Part shown: one piece after another, positions 1 to 8,706 of the stretch | How the letters are laid out: each line of letters opens with the position of its first letter | How positions within the stretch are numbered: position 1 is the stretch's first letter | NCBI GenBank assembly: GCA_949878575.1 | Contig: CATLAX010000001.1 | Span: 266,752-320,219, forward strand | DNA length: 53,468 nt | Direction of reading: 5' to 3' | Source of the DNA: an uncultured Alphaproteobacteria bacterium | Lineage (GTDB): Bacteria > Pseudomonadota > Alphaproteobacteria > Rs-D84 | The notes under the pieces: model-generated | Seen by the model: the letters and a program-made list of their open reading frames with translations, nothing else | Databases searched by the model: none | What the model was told of the DNA's origin: nothing | Translations under genes and position numbers: made by a program

Positions 1-728
1 AGTTGAACAGTGGATTCACCCGGATGCTTTCGCCCGCCGCCGGCCGGCACGTTTGCAACCGTCCCTTCTACCAGTTTCAGCAATGCCTGTTGAACACCTT
101 CGCCAGACACGTCGCGAGTTAATGACGGGTTTTCCGATTTGCGGGCAATCTTGTCAATTTCATCAATATATATGATTCCGCGGCCCGCGCGTTCAACATC
201 AAAGTTAGCATTTTGCAACAGACGGGTCAGCACGCTTTCCACGTCGTCGCCGACATAGCCGGCCTCTGTCAATGTGGTGGCGTCCGCGATGGCAAAAGGA
301 ACGTCCAGAATGCGCGCCAGTGTCTGGGCAAACAGCGTTTTTCCGGTTCCGGTGGATCCGATTAGCAATACATTGGATTTTTGAATTTCCACATTTGATT
401 TTGTGGCAACACTGTGGCGCTTGTAATGGTTGTATACCGCCACCGCCAGCGTGCGTTTTGCATCGTCCTGGCCGATAATGTATTCGTTTAAAAACGCGTA
501 TATCTGCGACGGGGTCGGCAGTTTTGTGTTTTCCGTTTTGTCGCCGGCATCAACGCCGCCGTCTTCGGCCATTATGTCGTTGCACAGGTTTATGCATTCG
601 TCGCATATGCAGACATTGCGGCCGCTGACCAGCTTTTTTACCTCATACACGGCCTTGCCGCAAAAACTGCAGAACTGTTGGTTGTTTGTGTTTTGGTCAC
701 CGGTTGCCGGTGTTTTTTCGTCACTCAT
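1..728 (-). CDS. clpX: ClpX, ATP-dependent Clp protease unfoldase subunit (partial, C-terminus outside window)
   Basis: ClpX is the AAA+ hexamer that recognises tagged substrates, unfolds them with ATP and feeds them to ClpP in the cytoplasm. The first 242 codons are present. They show the N-terminal zinc-binding domain (C20-x2-C23 and C42-x2-C45, inside FCSFCGK and CICDEC), then the AAA+ start ([10 protein letters not shown]) and Walker A GSTGTGKT at about 124-131. The frame stays open to base 1, so the rest of the ATPase lies outside the window. The start at 728 (MSDEK) is chosen by family length; an in-frame ATG at 743 is possible and neither has a strong ribosome site. It lies 20 bases after clpP, the usual clpP-clpX order. 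Identity is very secure. Confidence 0.97.
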   Translation of the reverse strand, partial: MSDEKTPATGDQNTNNQQFCSFCGKAVYEVKKLVSGRNVCICDECINLCNDIMAEDGGVDAGDKTENTKLPTPSQIYAFLNEYIIGQDDAKRTLAVAVYNHYKRHSVATKSNVEIQKSNVLLIGSTGTGKTLFAQTLARILDVPFAIADATTLTEAGYVGDDVESVLTRLLQNANFDVERAGRGIIYIDEIDKIARKSENPSLTRDVSGEGVQQALLKLVEGTVANVPAGGGRKHPGESTVQ

Positions 729-748
729 CCTTAGCCATCCCATGCATG

Positions 749-1333
749 TTATTTGTTGCGCAACAATACATTGTCAACCAGGCCGTATTTTTTTGCATCC
801 TCGGCCTTCATGTAATTATCGCGTTCCATATCCGCGGCCAGTTTCTTTTCCGGCTGGCCCGTAAATTCCGACAACAGACGCACGCCCAGCTCTTTGAGTT
901 CCTGGTACTGTTGCGCGACGATTTGAATATCCGTCACCTGGCCCTGGGCGCCGCCGTGCGGTTGGTGTATCATGACGCGAGTGTTCGGCAGAACGCTGCG
1001 CTTTCCTTTCGCACCGGCCGCCAGCAGAATTGACGCCATGCTGGCCACCATTCCCATGCCGATTGTCGCAACATTCGGCTTTATATACCGCATGGTGTCC
1101 AGAATGGACAGACCGGCGTAAACACTGCCGCCGGGACTTTGGATATACAGCGATATATCGGCATTCGGGTTTTCAGATTCCAAAAACAGCATCTGGGCGA
1201 TGATGGTGTTCGCCATCGGCTCGTTAATTTCACCCTGCAGCATTATTATGCGGTCACGCAACAGGCGCGAGTAAATATCAAAAGAACGCTCGCCCCGCGG
1301 TGACTCCTCTATTACCATAGGTATCAGTGCCAT
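749..1333 (-). CDS. clpP: ClpP, ATP-dependent Clp protease proteolytic subunit
   Basis: Serine peptidase (family S14) that forms the double-heptamer degradation chamber used by ClpX. The 194-aa length is normal. The catalytic triad is visible: S98 in GMVASMAS, H123 in MIHQP and D172 in MERDNY. The start at 1333 ([10 protein letters not shown]) is preferred over an upstream in-frame start because AAAGGA lies 8 bases ahead of it and homologues begin at this point. It is followed directly by clpX and preceded by the pgk terminator, so clpP-clpX is probably its own unit with a promoter in 1334-1400. Confidence 0.97.
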   Translation of the reverse strand: MALIPMVIEESPRGERSFDIYSRLLRDRIIMLQGEINEPMANTIIAQMLFLESENPNADISLYIQSPGGSVYAGLSILDTMRYIKPNVATIGMGMVASMASILLAAGAKGKRSVLPNTRVMIHQPHGGAQGQVTDIQIVAQQYQELKELGVRLLSEFTGQPEKKLAADMERDNYMKAEDAKKYGLVDNVLLRNK

Positions 1334-1361
1334 AACAACAATCCTTTTATTCTTAAACAAG

Positions 1362-1367
1362 ACTATA
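1362..1367 (-). promoter_or_regulatory. possible -10 box for clpP-clpX
   Basis: TATAGT on the minus strand lies 29 bases upstream of the clpP start and downstream of the pgk terminator. No good -35 sits at the usual distance, and I see no heat-shock type -35/-10 pair. The position is plausible but the box is weak. Confidence 0.3.
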
Positions 1368-1402
1368 CCATACAAAAAACCGATTCGCGAATTTATAGTA
1401 AG

Positions 1403-1428
1403 AAAATCGCCGCAAATGCGGCGATTTT
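1403..1428 (-). terminator. Rho-independent terminator after pgk
   Basis: AAAATCGCCGC and GCGGCGATTTT form a perfect 11-bp stem with loop AAAT (plus-strand reading). Read on the minus strand it ends in a short T run, two bases after the pgk stop. It separates pgk from clpP. Confidence 0.88.
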
Positions 1429-1430
1429 TA

Positions 1431-2600
1431 TTATTTTTCTTCTAAAATTGCTATGCCCGGCAGGGTGCGGCCCTCTATAAACTCCAAAAATGCGCCGCCA
1501 CCCGTGGAAACATAGGTAATGTCGTCTTTGACGCCGCATGCCTCCAGCGCTGCAACCGTATCGCCGCCGCCAATAACACTGACCAGTTTGCCGTCGCGCG
1601 TGCGTGATGCTATTTCGCGCGCGATTGCAAAAGAGCCGACAGACCATACAGGCGCCCATTCGGCCATTCCGACCGTGCCGTTCCAGATAACCGTGGCGGC
1701 GTGGTCTATCGCCTCTATATTGCGTGCGGTTGTTTTGGGGCCGGCGTCTATGATAACGTCGTCATCCTGTATCTCGTCAAACGATTTGTCAGTACGTGCG
1801 GCATCACGGCGAAACTCTTTGGCGACGCCCTTGTCCATCGGCAACAGTACGCGGCAACCGTTTTCCTTTGCATACTCCAGAATGTTCAGCGCGGTGTCTT
1901 TCTGGTCCGCTTCAAACAAAGAATTGCCCACGCGCCGCCCCAGTGCATAATTGAATGTCGTACCCAGCGCACCGCCGATAATAAGCGTGTCTGATAATTT
2001 GGCCAGTGCCTTTAAAACACCGATTTTTGTTGAAACCTTGCTGCCGGCAACTATGGACAACAGCGGCCGCGCCGGATTTTCCATTACCGCCGACAGGTTT
2101 ACTATTTCTGACGCCAGCAGTTCCCCTGCATACGACGGCAGTATTTCCGCGACACCAACCGTGCTGGCGTGTGCGCGGTGCGAAACTGCGAACGCATCAT
2201 TTACGAATATGTCAAATCCGGCCGCCAGACGTGCGGCGAATGCCGGGTCGTTTTTTTCTTCGCCCTCGTAAAAGCGCACGTTTTCCAACAGAACCACATC
2301 ACCGTCTTGCATAGCTGGTATAAAATCACGGTTTAAACAGTCGTCAATCAGCGGTATGTTCATGTATTCCGCCACAGGACGCAGGGAAAATTCCGGATTC
2401 CGCACACCTTTTGGACGCCCCAGATGCGCGCATATCGCAATGCGGGCCCCGGCCGCGCGCAAAGCGTTTATTGTCGGCATGCTTTGTTCAATGCGGAATG
2501 AATCCGTTATCTTGCCGTCTACAATTTGAACATTGAAATCGTCGCGCAGCAAAATATATTTGCCGCGCACGTCAATGCTTTTTATCGTGCGAAGTTTCAT
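1431..2600 (-). CDS. pgk: phosphoglycerate kinase
   Basis: Cytoplasmic glycolytic enzyme that transfers phosphate between 1,3-bisphosphoglycerate and ADP. At 389 aa it has the usual length. Family marks are the N-terminal RDDFNV (19-24), HLGRPKG (59-65, substrate-binding Arg), the lysine-containing AGSKVSTKIGVL segment, GTVGMAE and the glycine-rich GGGDT near the C-terminus that binds the nucleotide. AAGGA lies upstream of the start at 2600. The start overlaps the end of rnhB by 29 bases, so the two are probably co-transcribed and translationally coupled. A terminator follows the stop at once. Confidence 0.97.
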   Translation of the reverse strand: MKLRTIKSIDVRGKYILLRDDFNVQIVDGKITDSFRIEQSMPTINALRAAGARIAICAHLGRPKGVRNPEFSLRPVAEYMNIPLIDDCLNRDFIPAMQDGDVVLLENVRFYEGEEKNDPAFAARLAAGFDIFVNDAFAVSHRAHASTVGVAEILPSYAGELLASEIVNLSAVMENPARPLLSIVAGSKVSTKIGVLKALAKLSDTLIIGGALGTTFNYALGRRVGNSLFEADQKDTALNILEYAKENGCRVLLPMDKGVAKEFRRDAARTDKSFDEIQDDDVIIDAGPKTTARNIEAIDHAATVIWNGTVGMAEWAPVWSVGSFAIAREIASRTRDGKLVSVIGGGDTVAALEACGVKDDITYVSTGGGAFLEFIEGRTLPGIAILEEK

Positions 2601-3204
2601 TTTTTATCCTTTCCTTTATCGGTCCAAAACTTTTTCTGTAACAATCGTTTATACCATATTTTTCAATGGCCTGCAAATGCGCGGGCGTCGGATATCCGGC
2701 ATTTTTATCCCACCCATATTGCGGATAGCGGCGCGCCAAATCATGCATTATCCTGTCGCGTGTTTCTTTGGCTATAATTGACGCTGCGGCAATAGACAGC
2801 GACTTTGCATCACCCTTTACAACGGCGGTGCCGTTTAATTCTGTTGGAACACGGTTGCCATCAACCAGGCAAAAACATTCCGGCTGATTCAACGCCGCGA
2901 CGGCGCGCTCCATCGCGCGCATTGACGCCCACAGGATGTTCAGTTCGTCTATCTCTGCCGGGCTGCATTGTGCGGCGGCCCAAATTGTGTTTTGGGTTAT
3001 CCATTCATATGCCGCCGCGCGTGCGCGGGGTGTCATTTGTTTGGAATCGCGTATTAATACCGGAATTTCAATGTCGCGGCGTGGAAATATTACCGCCGCC
3101 GCAACCACAGGGCCGCACAAGGGGCCGCGTCCCGCTTCGTCACAGCCGGCGACAATCTGTTTCCCGCATGCATTTTCATAACTAAAATCCGGATTTGTTT
3201 TCAT
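2572..3204 (-). CDS. rnhB: ribonuclease HII
   Basis: Endonuclease that cuts the RNA strand of RNA-DNA hybrids and single ribonucleotides in DNA. The 210-aa form starting at 3204 fits the family. The catalytic DEAGRG motif is at 22-27, followed by RDSKQMTPRAR, the CLVDGNR Asp and GDAKSLSIAAASIIAKE. The reading frame continues upstream to 3294, but that extension (rich in L, Y, F, K) is not family-like. No good ribosome site is visible for 3204, so the exact start is uncertain. It is the first gene of the rnhB-pgk pair. Confidence 0.95.
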   Translation of the reverse strand: MKTNPDFSYENACGKQIVAGCDEAGRGPLCGPVVAAAVIFPRRDIEIPVLIRDSKQMTPRARAAAYEWITQNTIWAAAQCSPAEIDELNILWASMRAMERAVAALNQPECFCLVDGNRVPTELNGTAVVKGDAKSLSIAAASIIAKETRDRIMHDLARRYPQYGWDKNAGYPTPAHLQAIEKYGINDCYRKSFGPIKERIKNETSHDKKH

Positions 3205-3328
3205 ACCGGGAAATAGTTTACCACCTTGAGACAAATAAGAAAAACAATATTTTTTTACATGCCAACAATATAAGAATTTAATTAGTAATAACAAAAAATT
3301 ATTGTTTTTTGAATATGCCTAATAAAAG

Positions 3329-3408
3329 GGAACGTTTTTTTATGAGTTAAGTTTATCCCAGAAATTCAAGTGTTGTCAACGGTAAAAAGCGACCAAATAA
3401 AACGTTCC
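3329..3408. promoter_or_regulatory. 10-bp inverted repeat around a putative promoter
   Basis: GGAACGTTTT (3329-3338) and AAAACGTTCC (3399-3408) are exact inverted copies 60 bases apart in the gap between rnhB and the 3442 gene. The right arm overlaps the -10 of the promoter noted at 3373-3401, as an operator would. The core AACGTT is itself palindromic. Binding of a regulator is inference. Confidence 0.35.
3373..3401 (+). promoter_or_regulatory. putative sigma-70 promoter for the 3442 gene
   Basis: TTGTCA (3373-3378), a 17-base spacer and AATAAA (3396-3401). The -35 is good and the -10 fair. It would start transcription about 35 bases before the ATG at 3442. Confidence 0.45.
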
Positions 3409-3441
3409 TTTTTTGTGGGCAAAATATCCGGGGGGTAAGAA

Positions 3442-4032
3442 ATGAGATTAATACAATTAGCAGTAATAATGACAGTAGGCCTGTTTCCGTATTGCGCAAA
3501 CGCACTAACATCCACTGGCGATCTTACTGGCGGAACAATGACTCCGGGTAGTGGTATTATTGACACTCCCAGTAAGCCAAGTTGCCTACCAATGAGTGTA
3601 TGCATGTTTGGGGCTAAGACAACTTGTTCATCGGCATGCACGGACAGCACTTGCAAAGGTACCACCAACTCTGCGGCTAATTCAAATCATATAATAACCA
3701 GAACTACAAAAAATATAAAATATACAAGTTTTTATGATCCTTGCCAAGGCCAGGCAGTTCCCCCGTCTGACCCCAACAGCTGTAATTGTACACAATACTG
3801 CACATGTGAGACAACAACATCGTACGCATGTGCCGCCGGATATTACGGCAGCCCGACCAGCACCTCATCCGGCTGCACAAAATGTCCCAGCGGCCCCAAC
3901 GGTGAGACTACAACGTCAGCTGTAAATAATAATTCCACCAAGGCAAGATGCTATATTCCATCAGGCAGAACAGGCAGTGATGGAACCGGCAACTTTAAAT
4001 ACATATCAAAATGTTATCAGAGTGACTGGTAA
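3442..4032 (+). CDS. small secreted Cys-rich protein, function unknown
   Basis: A 196-aa protein with a clear signal peptide (MRLIQLAVIMTVGLFPYCANA, likely cleaved after A21). The mature part is rich in Cys, Thr, Ser and Asn. Its C-terminal half has a C-x3-GYY-(x)n-C-x2-CP-x-G module that also occurs in the secreted protein at 39460-40716. The start has a strong GGGGGG/TAAG ribosome site. I do not recognise the family; export and disulfide bonding are inferred from sequence. Two small membrane-protein genes follow within 8 bases and 4 bases, so the three are likely one operon. Confidence 0.75.
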   Translation: MRLIQLAVIMTVGLFPYCANALTSTGDLTGGTMTPGSGIIDTPSKPSCLPMSVCMFGAKTTCSSACTDSTCKGTTNSAANSNHIITRTTKNIKYTSFYDPCQGQAVPPSDPNSCNCTQYCTCETTTSYACAAGYYGSPTSTSSGCTKCPSGPNGETTTSAVNNNSTKARCYIPSGRTGSDGTGNFKYISKCYQSDW

Positions 4033-4039
4033 GAAATAA

Positions 4040-4297
4040 TTGACAAATACAAAAAATAATGTCAATAATACGGGCATGAAAAATAGAAAAGCCGGTTATG
4101 CACATGCCTTGTTTGTTACGTATCTGTTTTTAAACGGATTGGCCGCCGGGCATATGGTATGCAATATTCGTAATATCATGGCCCGCGGTTTTGATGACAA
4201 AATGGGTGTGGATGTGACATTAACCCTGGGGGCGCTGGCCCTGACGTCGTCACGCGGGTGTTATTGGTATCTGCGAAAAAAAGACAACGAAAAATAG
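4040..4297 (+). CDS. small membrane protein, function unknown
   Basis: 85 aa if read from the TTG at 4040, or 73 aa from the ATG at 4076 (MKNRKAGYAH). Two hydrophobic stretches are visible (ALFVTYLFLNGLAAGHMV and VTLTLGALALTSSRGCYWYL), followed by a basic tail. There is no strong ribosome site for either start, and coupling to the gene ending at 4032 may supply initiation. No family is recognised. It sits between the secreted Cys-rich gene and another small membrane protein. Confidence 0.55.
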   Translation: MTNTKNNVNNTGMKNRKAGYAHALFVTYLFLNGLAAGHMVCNIRNIMARGFDDKMGVDVTLTLGALALTSSRGCYWYLRKKDNEK

Positions 4298-4301
4298 CAG
4301 T

Positions 4302-4571
4302 ATGAATGACGCACCGAATTTTTCACCAGAAGAAATTACACGCATGAAGCGTATGTGGGCCGTTAACAAACGTTGTATTCCCGTGTTGTACATAATGTCT
4401 GCCACAATGCTGATAAATATTGCGTGCTTGATGTATAGTAATAAACTAAAGTGGATGGTGCCGATATGTGGAGTTGTCGGTTTTACAGAATGCGCGCTTG
4501 CAGATGTTTGCCGCAGGCAAAACCGCAGAATTCGTAACATACTTGATATAATAAATGACAAATCACGATAA
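4302..4571 (+). CDS. small two-helix membrane protein, function unknown
   Basis: 89 aa with an acidic, then basic N-terminus and two predicted membrane helices (CIPVLYIMSATMLINIACLM and WMVPICGVVGFTECALADV), ending in a basic cytoplasmic-type tail. It starts four bases after the preceding stop. Paired small membrane proteins like these can be immunity or accessory proteins, but nothing here proves that. Unrecognised. Confidence 0.55.
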   Translation: MNDAPNFSPEEITRMKRMWAVNKRCIPVLYIMSATMLINIACLMYSNKLKWMVPICGVVGFTECALADVCRRQNRRIRNILDIINDKSR

Positions 4572-4677
4572 AAGCGTTGCGCTGAAAATGGTGTAATGCA
4601 ATCCTGGTCAAACACACAGAACGTGCATGTCGTTGTTTGACCGCATTATGTTTTATTGTTTTGCGCACCAAAATAAA

Positions 4678-4696
4678 AACGCCCCGACGGGGCGTT
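4678..4696. terminator. bidirectional Rho-independent terminator
   Basis: AACGCCCC and GGGGCGTT form an 8-bp stem with loop GAC. T-rich sequence follows in either direction. It ends the minus-strand gene at 4701 and can stop transcription from the small genes ending at 4571. Bases 4572-4677 hold nothing else I can identify. Confidence 0.85.
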
Positions 4697-4700
4697 GTTT

Positions 4701-5414
4701 TTAATTTGCCGGTTTAAAATATTTTTCGTGCTGTTCCCGTGACACCTTGTACATGGAATCAAACTTCGTCTTGGCCGCGTCCATTGTCGCCGGTGTGTTT
4801 GCAGACGGCCCCGCCTGGTAATCTGCACCGTTTAAGACAATCAAGCGCGTCGGCAGTAAATCTGAGCCGCATTCAATGTAGTATTCGTTCGGATTATAAT
4901 ATTTGCCATAGCAGCGGTTGTTTACAACCGCCACATAGCCACGTTCGGCCAGCGTGGCGCATGTTGGCTGAGCGCCGGTGCTGATTTCGCCGGTGGCAAC
5001 AGTTTCGTCCGGATCATCCAGAATTCCGCGACACCAAACGTTTACATATTTGCCGTTAACGGACGCCAGTGTCCCGTTCGCAGATGTTTTGCGCGCACCA
5101 AAGCAACCGCCGGCCAGGACGCCCGTGTCAAAATCTTTTTTTATTTCTGTTCCCTTTGAAATCGCCGATTTTCCCATGGGAACCGGTTCATCGCCGCCCT
5201 TGACCAATGCGGTTGGGCATATTAATTTCATTCCGCGGCAATTTGCGCTGGCGTCCCACATGCCGGCATCAAATCCGGTGCCCATGCCGACATAGCAGTT
5301 TGTGGTACTGATGCGGCATATGGTCGGCTGTTGCCACCATGGTGTGGATGATGCGCCAAATGCGGCCGGGGCGCCCAGTATTGCCAACAAAGATACAAAG
5401 AATAATTTTTTCAT
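4701..5414 (-). CDS. secreted Cys-containing protein, function unknown
   Basis: 237 aa with a signal peptide (MKKLFFVSLLAILGAPAAFGA, cleavage near A19-A21). The mature chain contains about ten cysteines spread as TICRISTTNC, ANCRGMKLIC, CFGARK, VWCRG, TCATL, NRCYG and IECGSD, and ends in a charged helix (MYKVSREQHEKYFKPAN). No catalytic motif is seen. It is probably periplasmic or on the surface and disulfide bonded. It has its own promoter at 5434-5462 and a terminator right after the stop, so it is likely monocistronic. Confidence 0.75.
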   Translation of the reverse strand: MKKLFFVSLLAILGAPAAFGASSTPWWQQPTICRISTTNCYVGMGTGFDAGMWDASANCRGMKLICPTALVKGGDEPVPMGKSAISKGTEIKKDFDTGVLAGGCFGARKTSANGTLASVNGKYVNVWCRGILDDPDETVATGEISTGAQPTCATLAERGYVAVVNNRCYGKYYNPNEYYIECGSDLLPTRLIVLNGADYQAGPSANTPATMDAAKTKFDSMYKVSREQHEKYFKPAN

Positions 5415-5433
5415 GTTTTGTCTCTTATGTTTT

Positions 5434-5462
5434 ATTCTATCAAATTTTTATACCGTTCGCAA
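5434..5462 (-). promoter_or_regulatory. sigma-70 promoter for the 4701-5414 gene
   Basis: On the minus strand, TTGCGA (5462-5457), a 17-base spacer and TAGAAT (5439-5434). Predicted transcription would begin near 5427, with a leader of about 13 bases. Confidence 0.6.
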
Positions 5463-5521
5463 CAGTTCCTGATGCATGTTTTTTTAGCATCCTAGCTGCT
5501 TAGATTAATACCCTTTGTTTC

Positions 5522-8218
5522 TTATTCATTGCATATGCATGTGTATCCGTTGCAATCATACGTAAATGTTTTCCTTCCACCCCGAGTAGCGCATTTATTG
5601 ACGCATGCAGCAAGTTCAATAGAACGAGCCGTATTAAAATTACATTTGTTTCCCTCTAATTCCCCGTTGCCCAGCTTAGAATTTTTGCATGAGCATGTTG
5701 ATGTCGCACTGTCCCATGTCCCGCATGATTCCGTACAGGCCAGCTGGTCTGGGGATTCTTGGGTGCCCTGTGAACTATTCTGTGAATTATCCTGTGCGTT
5801 ATCCTGGGATTTGTCTTGCTGTATGCAATATCCCCATTCGTTACTGGCGCCGGTTTCATCATAGAATTCTTTATGTAATTCCCTGGGGGGCACGTTATTT
5901 GATTGTTTTGTGCTGTTGTACGGGGCGTCAACCCATACACCGTCCATGCGCTGGCATTCCGCGGCCAGTGATTTCGCCATATCTGTGCGGATGGTGTCCA
6001 TTACGCTGTTTACATCCTGCAGGACACTGGACGGCAGCGGATTGCTGGATTCTGATGGGCGCACGCACGTGCTTTGCGCATATCTGACCAGCTTTTGATA
6101 CAGGCTGCCCGGATATGTGCCGCATTCACCAAAGTCTGGCGGAATTTCCACAGGTGGTTCCGTACCGCCTTCGCATACATGGTTGTCAAGACAGGGCCGG
6201 CATGTGTTGCCCGGTGTCGGCGTGCCGTAAAAGTCCGTATCGGATTCATCGGATGTCTTTGTCATGTAATAGTTTTTACTACATGAGGTATATTTTATGA
6301 TGGGGCAAATATAACCGCCGGACTCTGCCGATTTGCGCACGGGGGACGATCGCTGTGGCGCTTTTTTTGATCCTGTGTTGGCGTCGCCCTGGTTTTTTGC
6401 ACCGCTTGTGCTTAGAACGGAGTTGCATTTTCCATTGTTAAGTGTGGCGTAGTATTGCGTGCCGGGAACATATGTCCGGCATCCGTACGGGTATGCATGC
6501 GTGCTGTCGTTGCTGGAAACACTGCACATTTCCAGGGCATAATCGCGCAGTGACGCTTTGCATTCTTTGGCGATTTTTTGGTCAGTTATCGCCTTCATTG
6601 CCGCGACCATTTCCTCCATCCCGTTATAGAGGTTTGAACACAACATCAATTTTTCACGGCACAGTTCTTCGGACAATTCCAAGCGCGACCCCAGCAAAAG
6701 CTGCTCTTTTATATTACTAAAGTCCTTTAAAGACTGGCTGCGTTCGTCATAGCATTTGTTTACAACGTCCAGACATTCTTCTTTGACCTGGCGTATGCGT
6801 GCATGCTGGCCCTGATATATTTCCGTTATGGCCTGGCGCAGGAATTCATCCCACACCTCGTCCGCCATGTCGCGGCATGTGTCCAGACCGCGTTCGGCGA
6901 ACATGCGCTTGCGATTAAGTTCCGCCACGATTAAGCGGTTTGTCTGGTTTGTCAAAACGTCGCCTGTTAAAGACGTTGCGTTTTCAAGCTGGTAAAATTC
7001 TGCGGTGTATATCGGTTCGCCAGTGTCCTTGTTTAAATATCTGCCGGATATATCCAGACAGTGTACATAATTTTCCCCGCATGCGGTGTCGGCCGTTATA
7101 TCCTTGCGTACCTGGGCGATGCAGTCGTTGATGGCTGTTGAATTGTGTGCGTCATAGTTTTCCAGGCGCGCGTTCTGCATTTCGTATTCCGTTTCGCGTA
7201 CGGCCGCGTTTGCCGCAATAAACTGCTTGTCCAGGGCGTTGGACAGTGCCGTGCAGTCGTTTTCAATATACATTGCGTATGCGGATACAACCATGGACAG
7301 CGTTGACTGGGACGAACACTTGTTTGAAATCAGATCCACGCACTGGCTGTGTACTGCGTTGTACAGGGCGTCGCCTGTCAGGTTTGCTATTGATGCGCCG
7401 CCGGCCAGGTCTGTGGTTGCCCATATGGCGTTTATGTCGCCCGCAATGTCAAGTGTTCCCTGGGTTGACAGGGCCTTGGTCTTGGTGCCGGACAGCACCT
7501 CGCTTATTCCGGCCAGTTTCTGGGCACTGTCGGATTTGTCTTTGGCGGCAGATGCCGCCGCTTCGCCGACGGTGGCGTTCATCATTGCCTTAACCTCGGC
7601 CCCGGTTTTCGGTATTACATCAATGTTTAGGTTTTTAAAGTCCAAAATCTGATTCGAGGTCTGGCCAAGCAGGCGTTCGCGTGATTTTATGTCGTTTAGG
7701 CGTGATGAACATACGCACCGGCGATAGGTGTCGTCCTGTTTCGCGCAAAACTGGTCCATGCATGTAAAGTATGCGTCACGACATGCGTTGTATCCGGTGC
7801 CAAATGTATTTGATGCGGCGGCCGATATTGTCGCCGCACGCGGTGTTGTTTTGGCGGCGCGCGACGATTGTGTCGTTCGCCCGGCGCTGCGCGCCGACAA
7901 TGCGGGCGCTGTGGCGGTGCGGCCGGATGCGGATGCCGCCGTGCGCGCGGTTGTCTGGGCGGTGCGTGCCGATAATGCCGACTGTACGGTGCGTACGGAT
8001 TGCGCGGTGCGGCCGGATGTGTTTACAGTGCGTGCACTGCGTGTGGCAACGCCTGTTGTGCCGCGGGTGGCGGTCGTGCCGTCCGTTCCGGTGCGTGCGG
8101 CTGATGCGGTCGTGGCGGCTGCCGTTTGCCGGGTAACGCTGTCTGTGCTACGCACGGCGGCATTGGCAAAGCCAATGTCGGCGCATATCAGGCCGGCAAA
8201 AAGCAAGAACTTTCTCAT
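5522..8218 (-). CDS. large secreted Cys-rich protein (CMD-FC family, member 1)
   Basis: 898 aa. Signal peptide at 1-20 (MRKFLLFAGLICADIGFANA), then a low-complexity basic stretch rich in Arg, Thr, Ala and Ser to about residue 135. The family signature follows at 146-170: CRDAYFTCMDQFC and, eight residues later, CVCSS. A long helical, Cys-paired region contains ACGENYVHCLDISGRYL, closely matched by VCGENLYKCLDMSGRYI in the 988-aa protein at 41546-44512. The C-terminal third carries small Cys modules (CRPCLDNHVC, CSCKNS, CNGYTCICNE) and a D/N/S/Q-rich linker. By my count the mature chain has 39 Cys. Function unknown; exported location is inferred. It is transcribed alone from the promoter at 8231-8259 with almost no leader and no ribosome site. 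Confidence 0.8.
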   Translation of the reverse strand: MRKFLLFAGLICADIGFANAAVRSTDSVTRQTAAATTASAARTGTDGTTATRGTTGVATRSARTVNTSGRTAQSVRTVQSALSARTAQTTARTAASASGRTATAPALSARSAGRTTQSSRAAKTTPRAATISAAASNTFGTGYNACRDAYFTCMDQFCAKQDDTYRRCVCSSRLNDIKSRERLLGQTSNQILDFKNLNIDVIPKTGAEVKAMMNATVGEAAASAAKDKSDSAQKLAGISEVLSGTKTKALSTQGTLDIAGDINAIWATTDLAGGASIANLTGDALYNAVHSQCVDLISNKCSSQSTLSMVVSAYAMYIENDCTALSNALDKQFIAANAAVRETEYEMQNARLENYDAHNSTAINDCIAQVRKDITADTACGENYVHCLDISGRYLNKDTGEPIYTAEFYQLENATSLTGDVLTNQTNRLIVAELNRKRMFAERGLDTCRDMADEVWDEFLRQAITEIYQGQHARIRQVKEECLDVVNKCYDERSQSLKDFSNIKEQLLLGSRLELSEELCREKLMLCSNLYNGMEEMVAAMKAITDQKIAKECKASLRDYALEMCSVSSNDSTHAYPYGCRTYVPGTQYYATLNNGKCNSVLSTSGAKNQGDANTGSKKAPQRSSPVRKSAESGGYICPIIKYTSCSKNYYMTKTSDESDTDFYGTPTPGNTCRPCLDNHVCEGGTEPPVEIPPDFGECGTYPGSLYQKLVRYAQSTCVRPSESSNPLPSSVLQDVNSVMDTIRTDMAKSLAAECQRMDGVWVDAPYNSTKQSNNVPPRELHKEFYDETGASNEWGYCIQQDKSQDNAQDNSQNSSQGTQESPDQLACTESCGTWDSATSTCSCKNSKLGNGELEGNKCNFNTARSIELAACVNKCATRGGRKTFTYDCNGYTCICNE

Positions 8219-8230
8219 ATTTACGTACTT

Positions 8231-8259
8231 ATAATATCAAAAAGCGCCATGGCGGGCAA
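8231..8259 (-). promoter_or_regulatory. sigma-70 promoter for the 898-aa Cys-rich protein
   Basis: TTGCCC (8259-8254), a 17-base spacer and TATTAT (8236-8231) on the minus strand. The -10 ends 13 bases before the ATG at 8218, so the mRNA would have a leader of only about six bases and may be effectively leaderless. Confidence 0.55.
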
Positions 8260-8281
8260 CGGATATTTGTGTGGAAAATAA

Positions 8282-8303
8282 AAAAGTCCCGCATTCGCGG
8301 GAC
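8282..8303 (-). terminator. Rho-independent terminator after infA
   Basis: GTCCCGC (8286-8292) and GCGGGAC (8297-8303) form a 7-bp stem with a four-base loop. On the minus strand it is followed by a run of six T. It lies four bases after the infA stop. Confidence 0.9.
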
Positions 8304-8307
8304 GCGG

Positions 8308-8562
8308 TTATTTTGCAGATTCCGACGGGGCGGGGGTCGGACGGTTGCGTTCAACAAATGTTATGCGGCCCTTGTCCAAATCATACGGTGTCATTTCAAC
8401 GCGAACTTTTTCGCCAACGTTTACCCAGATGCGAGCCTTGCGCATTTTGCCGCAGACCGTCGCCAGAATTTCATGCCCGTTTTCCAGTTTTACACGGAAC
8501 ATTGTGTTGGGCAGTTTGTCTTCCACTGTGCCGGTAAAAACTATAACGTCGTCTTTTGCCAT
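8308..8562 (-). CDS. infA: translation initiation factor IF-1
   Basis: Small OB-fold protein that occupies the A site of the 30S subunit during initiation. 84 aa. It has the family core from [19 protein letters not shown] through [21 protein letters not shown] and [20 protein letters not shown]. The family is usually about 72 aa; here a proline- and serine-containing tail ([11 protein letters not shown]) extends it, as in some alphaproteobacteria. AGAGGA sits six bases before the start. It is monocistronic, with a terminator immediately downstream. Confidence 0.96.
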   Translation of the reverse strand: MAKDDVIVFTGTVEDKLPNTMFRVKLENGHEILATVCGKMRKARIWVNVGEKVRVEMTPYDLDKGRITFVERNRPTPAPSESAK

Positions 8563-8685
8563 CGTTATCCTCTAATTTTAGCTTATATTTATCAGGGCTT
8601 ATGATATTGCGCGTGTCAAAAAAAAGCAAGAATATTTTTATATCTGCTTGCACCGCGGGCGCAGTTTTGATAAAATCAATCATAA

Positions 8686-8701
8686 TATAATGTAGGGTGG
8701 A
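8686..8701 (+). promoter_or_regulatory. -10 box plus shared TAATGTAGGGTGGA leader motif
   Basis: TATAAT (8686-8691) overlaps TAATGTAGGGTGGA (8688-8701), just before the ATG at 8707. The same 14 bases occur at 30172-30185 ahead of the OmpA-like gene. GGGTGG probably serves as the ribosome site. The -35 is poor. Whether the match marks shared regulation is unknown. Confidence 0.45.
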
Positions 8702-8706
8702 AGTTT

